A stretch of 9,770 nt of DNA, from the NCBI GenBank assembly GCA_031273515.1, contig JAISRU010000043.1, forward strand, positions 1-9,770. Direction: 5' to 3'. Shown one piece after another: positions 6,228 through 9,770 of this stretch (the stretch's first letter is position 1; the number at the start of each line of letters is the position of its first letter). The translations under genes and the position numbers were made by a program. This stretch comes from Bacteroidales bacterium. Lineage in GTDB: Bacteria > Bacteroidota > Bacteroidia > Bacteroidales > WCHB1-69. The notes under the pieces are model-generated. The model did not search any database, was not told where the DNA came from, and saw only the letters and a program-made list of their open reading frames with translations.

Positions 6228-6340
6228 GTGAGTTAAGACAAAAAAGTATTAATTTTGTTATTGAGCGCAGCCGAAATACACTCAACGGATATTGAGCTTG
6301 TCGAAATATAAATTAGAGTTCAGACAAAAAGCGTCCGAAT
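6219..6340. repeat. Segment bounded by a perfect 8-bp inverted repeat
   Basis: ATTCGGAC (6219-6226) and GTCCGAAT (6333-6340) are exact reverse complements. Just inside them lie near-identical direct repeats, AGTTAAGACAAAAAAG (6231-6246) and AGTTCAGACAAAAAGCG (6317-6333). The REP-like pair sits in the middle. The 122-bp unit has the build of a small non-autonomous element, but no target-site duplication is visible. Confidence 0.35.
6260..6308. repeat. REP-like pair of GAGC...CGAAATA units
   Basis: Two units lie head to tail: ATTGAGCGCAGCCGAAATA (6260-6278) and ATTGAGCTTGTCGAAATA (6291-6308), sharing ATTGAGC and CGAAATA. Between them CTCAA (6281-6285) can pair with TTGAG on either side (6261-6265 or 6292-6296). 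The GAGCTTGTCGAA and GAGCGCAGCCGAA cores are, in my memory, common in intergenic REP-type palindromes of many bacteria, which RAYT-type transposases mobilise. Here the pair lies between rimO and the mutL operon, where it might stabilise or end the rimO transcript. Confidence 0.55.
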
Positions 6341-6360
6341 GGCAATTTTCAATTCTCAAT
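6322..6360 (+). repeat. Dispersed intergenic repeat, copy 3 (promoter-linked)
   Basis: This copy unites the other two. Its left part matches 4318-4350, and its GCGTCCGAATGGCA plus AATTCTCAAT blocks match 20-51. The CAATTTTCAATTCTCAATTAATT run also has a 7-base periodicity (TTTTCAA, TTCTCAA). The promoter at 6371 follows 10 bases after the last block. Confidence 0.55.
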
Positions 6361-6370
6361 TAATTTGTTG

Positions 6371-6378
6371 TATCTTTG
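6371..6378 (+). promoter_or_regulatory. Bacteroidota-type -7 element for the mutL operon
   Basis: TATCTTTG exactly fits TAnnTTTG. A partial -33 match, TTTTC (6346-6350), lies 20 bases upstream. Transcription should start near 6384, leaving a short leader of about 15 bases before the ATG at 6400. The element therefore argues against the upstream TTG at 6376, which lies inside it, as a start codon. Confidence 0.65.
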
Positions 6379-6399
6379 CAAAAACAAATAAACAGCATC

Positions 6400-6648
6400 A
6401 TGCTTCAGGGAATATTTAAGAAACAGGAGCCGCGTAAATTTAATTATAAGTCACGCTATTACAATCAGGACGAGGCAAATATACGGAAACAGAAAATTTT
6501 GAATAACGAACAGGATACCCACGTGAATTTTGGAGACCGATTTCGGCAAAAAATGGAAGCAAACCGAAAAATAAAACAAAATTCTCTTCGGAAACTCTTG
6601 GTAATGTTGGCAATACTTGCAGTGTTGCTCTATATTTTATTACATTAA
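6400..6648 (+). CDS. Small tail-anchored membrane protein upstream of mutL
   Basis: The product has 82 residues from the ATG at 6400. It begins MLQGIFKKQEPRKFNYKSRYY, is highly charged through residue 65, and ends in one hydrophobic segment, LLVMLAILAVLLYILL, so it is probably anchored in the inner membrane by its C terminus with the bulk in the cytosol. The F-x-Y-x-x-R-Y-Y pattern is shared, as I recall, with a family of short Bacteroidota proteins found next to mutL, some of them wrongly annotated as riboflavin synthase beta subunit; this protein has no lumazine synthase features. Its function is unknown. A frame starting at TTG 6376 would add eight residues but begins inside the promoter. 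It ends 11 bases before mutL. Confidence 0.8.
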   Translation: MLQGIFKKQEPRKFNYKSRYYNQDEANIRKQKILNNEQDTHVNFGDRFRQKMEANRKIKQNSLRKLLVMLAILAVLLYILLH

Positions 6649-6659
6649 AAACGATTTAT

Positions 6660-8519
6660 ATGTCTGACATAATTCATGTTCTCCCCGACAGTATCGCCAA
6701 TCAGATTGCGGCTGGAGAGGTTATTCAGCGTCCTGCTTCCGTGATAAAAGAGTTGGTCGAAAATGCAGTGGATGCAGGCGCTGAAAAGATAGACGTCATT
6801 GTCAAGAATGCAGGTAAAACACTCATTCAGATCAACGACAACGGTTGCGGCATGAGCGAAACGGATGCGCGTCTGTGTTTTGAACGTCATGCGACTTCAA
6901 AAATCAACAATGCCGACGACCTTTTTAACCTGCACACCAAAGGTTTTCGCGGAGAAGCGCTTGCCTCTATTGCCGCTATCTCCTATGTGGAACTGCGTAC
7001 ACGTCAGGAAGATAATGACACAGGGACAAGCCTTGTTCTGGAAGGAAGTCGGTGTAAAGAACAAACTCCATGCACTACGGCAAAGGGGACGTCTATCCTT
7101 GTTAAGAATTTATTCTTCAATGTTCCTGCCCGTCGCAATTTCCTAAAAAGCGATACGGTTGAGTATGGACATATCCATGAAGAATTTCTGCGGATTGCCT
7201 TTATTCATCCTGAAATCGCATTTAGCCTTTATCATAACGATAAACTGATTTATAATCTGTTGAAATCGACATTAAAACAACGCATTATCGCTGTTTTGGG
7301 AAATCCCGCCAAAGAACGACTTATTCCGGTAGAACAAAAAAGCGATGTTGTCGATATAAGCGGATTTATCGGGAAACCTGAATTTGCCAAGAAAACACGC
7401 GGAGAACAATATATGTTTGTCAATAATCGATTTATCAAGCATCCTTATTTTCATCATGCCATAACTTCTGCCTTTGAAGACGTGATTTCGGCAAATCATT
7501 TTCCCACGTATTTCATCTGTTTCAATGTGCATCCCAATCTGATTGACGTAAATATTCATCCGACAAAAACAGAAGTGAAATTTCAGGAAGAGAAAATAAT
7601 CTACAGTATTTTACGTGCGACGGTCAAACGTTCTATCGGGGCGTTTAATTTAGGTTCGTCGATTGATTTTGATAATATTTCGCCGATTGATTTCAGTTCT
7701 GTTCCTCAGAAAGGCATCCCCAGAGAACCGACTGTTACTACGCATCCCGATTACAATCCTTTCCATTCTCCCAAAACGACCGATACGTATAAAAACACTT
7801 ATTCAACACTAAAAACAGGCAAGGCAGACGAGGGATGGCAAAAGATATACGAAAGTATTCAGGAAAATACGCCTGCCGAATCTTCCATTCCCGACGAAGG
7901 AGAACAGGCAAGTATGAAACCGTTTTTTGAAAATGAAGAAAATGCCGATGTCGATAATCGGTCTGCCATGTTTCAGACGTTGAATAAATATATCGTAGCA
8001 CGAATAAAATCAGGTTTTGTTGTTATCGAACCCGAAGCGGCAATGGAACGGATTTTATACGAGCGTTACAACAAGTATTTAACAGACAGTCCGCAAAATT
8101 CACAAAAATTGCTTTTCCCCGAAACCTTAACCTTTTCGCCTCAGGACAGTGATATTGTTCACGATCTGCTGAAAGAATTTAGAAATTTAGGATTTGATAT
8201 GGAAGCATTTGGCAAGAACACCTTTATTCTCAATGGCGTTCCTGCCGATGTAGTCGATATAAATGTACAGGAAGTAGTGGAACAATTGCTCGAATCGTAC
8301 AAAAATAATCTTATATCGCTCAAAATAAGTAAGAGAAACAACATGGCTCATTCTCTTGCGATGTCCGTAGGGAGAAAGAAAATGCTCAGCTTATCGGAAG
8401 AGGAAATGCAATCGCTTGTTCAGGCGTTGTTTATAACTGAAACGCCTCATGTTGCTCCTTCCGGTAAAAAAATATGCATCACCTTTAAAGAAAACGATCT
8501 GATACGAATGTTTCGCTAA
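6660..8519 (+). CDS. mutL: DNA mismatch repair protein MutL
   Basis: MutL couples mismatch recognition by MutS to strand incision and removal. The N-terminal GHKL ATPase is complete: IANQIAAGEV, KELVENAVDAGA with catalytic Glu31 and Asn35, DNGCGM (60-65), HATSKI and GFRGEALASI (95-104). DVNIHPTKTEVKF marks the end of the second domain. A polar, low-complexity linker runs from about 345 to 430 and leads to the C-terminal dimerisation domain. In that domain the site that reads DQHAxxE in endonuclease-type MutL reads EPEAAME (457-463), and the CPHGRP-type motif near the C terminus is TPHVAPSGK. Strand-cutting activity is therefore doubtful. The length of 619 is normal. It is the middle gene of a tight trio, 11 bases after the small membrane protein and 5 bases before the HD gene. 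Confidence 0.97.
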   Translation: MSDIIHVLPDSIANQIAAGEVIQRPASVIKELVENAVDAGAEKIDVIVKNAGKTLIQINDNGCGMSETDARLCFERHATSKINNADDLFNLHTKGFRGEALASIAAISYVELRTRQEDNDTGTSLVLEGSRCKEQTPCTTAKGTSILVKNLFFNVPARRNFLKSDTVEYGHIHEEFLRIAFIHPEIAFSLYHNDKLIYNLLKSTLKQRIIAVLGNPAKERLIPVEQKSDVVDISGFIGKPEFAKKTRGEQYMFVNNRFIKHPYFHHAITSAFEDVISANHFPTYFICFNVHPNLIDVNIHPTKTEVKFQEEKIIYSILRATVKRSIGAFNLGSSIDFDNISPIDFSSVPQKGIPREPTVTTHPDYNPFHSPKTTDTYKNTYSTLKTGKADEGWQKIYESIQENTPAESSIPDEGEQASMKPFFENEENADVDNRSAMFQTLNKYIVARIKSGFVVIEPEAAMERILYERYNKYLTDSPQNSQKLLFPETLTFSPQDSDIVHDLLKEFRNLGFDMEAFGKNTFILNGVPADVVDINVQEVVEQLLESYKNNLISLKISKRNNMAHSLAMSVGRKKMLSLSEEEMQSLVQALFITETPHVAPSGKKICITFKENDLIRMFR

Positions 8520-8524
8520 ACAGT

Positions 8525-9763
8525 ATGAATAAACGAAAAATTATAAACGATCCAATTTACGGTTTTATCAATCTGTACAATGATTTTATTTTTGACATTA
8601 TACAGCATCCTTATTTTCAGCGGTTGCGCAACATACATCAGCTTGGGATAACCTATTATGTTTACCCGGGAGCCACGCACAGTCGTTTTCAGCATTCATT
8701 AGGGGCGATGCACCTGATGCAAAGCGCTTTGGATGTTCTTTCCGATAAAGGAACCGACATCACTCCCGAAGAAAAAGAGGCTACGCTGATTGCCATTTTG
8801 TTACACGATATTGGTCATACTCCTTTTTCGCACGCATTGGAATATTTCTTTGTAGAAGATTTATCGCACGAAGACTGTACAAAAATAATAATCCGAAAAC
8901 TGAACGATGAACTCAAAGCAAATAAACTTGACCTCGCATTGCAAATCGTTGAAAACAAATATTCTAAATCTTTTCTGCATCAGTTGGTTTCAAGTCAGTT
9001 GGATGTAGACAGATTGGATTATCTCAACAGGGACAGTTTTTACACGGGCGTAGCGGAAGGCGTTATTGGGTCGGAACGAATTATTAAAATGTTGAATGTG
9101 TTCGATAATATGCTGGTTGCGGACATAAAAGCTATTTATTCTGTCGAGAAATTCATTATCTCTCGTCGGTTGATGTATTGGCAGGTTTATCTGCATAAGG
9201 CGGTACATGTGGTTGAGGTTATTTTACTTGCCGTTTTAAAACGGGCAGCTCAATTGTTTCAGGACAGAAAACTGAATTTTATTTCTCCTGCCTTGCGGTT
9301 TTTCTTTGAACAAAAGTGCATCAGCATTGATTATGATCTGAATCCACAGGCATTCAATGCTTATATCTCTTTGGATGACAATGATATTCTTTTTTGCATC
9401 AAGATGTGGCAGGAAGAGTCGGATGTTGTTTTATCGCAATTGAGCAAACGTTTGTATAATCGTCATTTATTCAAGATAGAGGTTTCTGAACAGATTTTTG
9501 AACAATCGTATATAGAAGAACTTCGTTGTCGGGCGGAACGGCAATTGGGATTAAGTCGGGAAGAGTCTGCATATTTTGTTATCAGCGGGAAAATGGAAAA
9601 CAGAGCCTATAATAAAAAAGTGGAATCTATTCAGATTTTGGATAAAAACGGCAAACTTCTGCCCTTGGAAGAGATATCCGACCATCTGAACCATCGAACG
9701 CTTTCGGAAAATGTGAGCAAATATTTTGTCTGTTATCCCAAAGAAATCGACATTGCCGAATAA
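8525..9763 (+). CDS. HD-domain phosphohydrolase (COG1078/YwfO-like, dNTPase fold)
   Basis: This 412-residue cytosolic protein belongs to the HD phosphohydrolases related to dGTPase and SAMHD1. It starts with the typical INDPIYGFI and FQRLRNIHQLG. The metal-site residues are visible as HSRFQHSLG (His57, with Arg54), LLHDIGHTPFSH (His94, Asp95, with His98) and LDVDRLDYL (Asp162). Relatives hydrolyse deoxynucleoside triphosphates; substrate and any allosteric control here are unknown. The second half (about 200-412) lacks motifs I can assign. It begins 5 bases after the mutL stop and so is almost surely cotranscribed with it, which fits, without proving, a link between nucleotide pools and replication fidelity. 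The stop TAA at 9761-9763 lies just inside the window. In Bacteroides relatives I recall lpxD following this gene. Confidence 0.93.
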   Translation: MNKRKIINDPIYGFINLYNDFIFDIIQHPYFQRLRNIHQLGITYYVYPGATHSRFQHSLGAMHLMQSALDVLSDKGTDITPEEKEATLIAILLHDIGHTPFSHALEYFFVEDLSHEDCTKIIIRKLNDELKANKLDLALQIVENKYSKSFLHQLVSSQLDVDRLDYLNRDSFYTGVAEGVIGSERIIKMLNVFDNMLVADIKAIYSVEKFIISRRLMYWQVYLHKAVHVVEVILLAVLKRAAQLFQDRKLNFISPALRFFFEQKCISIDYDLNPQAFNAYISLDDNDILFCIKMWQEESDVVLSQLSKRLYNRHLFKIEVSEQIFEQSYIEELRCRAERQLGLSREESAYFVISGKMENRAYNKKVESIQILDKNGKLLPLEEISDHLNHRTLSENVSKYFVCYPKEIDIAE

Positions 9764-9770
9764 AGAAGAC

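Noticed and set aside
6376..6399. TTG at 6376 as the start of the small membrane protein
   Set aside because: The codon lies inside the TATCTTTG promoter element, so it would not be in the transcript; the ATG at 6400 fits better.

Overview
The window looks like an ordinary chromosomal segment of a member of the Bacteroidota, most likely Bacteroidales. The support is threefold. Three intergenic sites match the Bacteroidota-type -7 promoter element TAnnTTTG. The start codons lack clear Shine-Dalgarno sequences. The proteins are of Bacteroidota type: a 665-residue urocanate hydratase, a SufE/DUF59 pair, and a small membrane protein in front of mutL. Base composition is moderately AT-rich. All genes lie on the + strand.

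Layout. Positions 1-112 are a promoter region carrying a short repeat. Next come hutU (113-2110, urocanate hydratase), aroC (2126-3199, chorismate synthase), sufE (3237-3668) and a DUF59/SufT-like gene (3665-3988). They are closely spaced, and the last two overlap by 4 bp, so one transcript from the promoter at 61-68 is plausible. Positions 3989-4835 form an 847-bp, mostly non-coding interval. It holds a strong -7 element followed at once by a perfect 10-bp hairpin, a tandem 8-bp repeat, a dispersed repeat, one plausible 51-codon gene (4518-4673), and a cluster of four alternating 6-mers just before rimO. rimO (4836-6167) encodes the S12 methylthiotransferase. Positions 6168-6399 are packed with REP-like and other short repeats and end in a promoter. 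That promoter probably drives a tight three-gene operon: a small tail-anchored protein (6400-6648), mutL (6660-8519) and an HD-domain phosphohydrolase (8525-9763).

Functionally the genes are mostly housekeeping: histidine catabolism, aromatic amino acid synthesis, Fe-S cluster assembly, tRNA-like radical SAM chemistry on ribosomal protein S12, mismatch repair and probable nucleotide hydrolysis. RimO is itself a two-cluster Fe-S enzyme, so it depends on the kind of assembly that the SufE/DUF59 pair serves.

I see no defence system, CRISPR array, intact transposon, tRNA or rRNA. The parts worth a second look are the two intergenic regions with their shared repeats, the candidate transcript starting near 4098, the small gene at 4518, the degraded endonuclease motif of MutL, and unusual residues at conserved sites of chorismate synthase.
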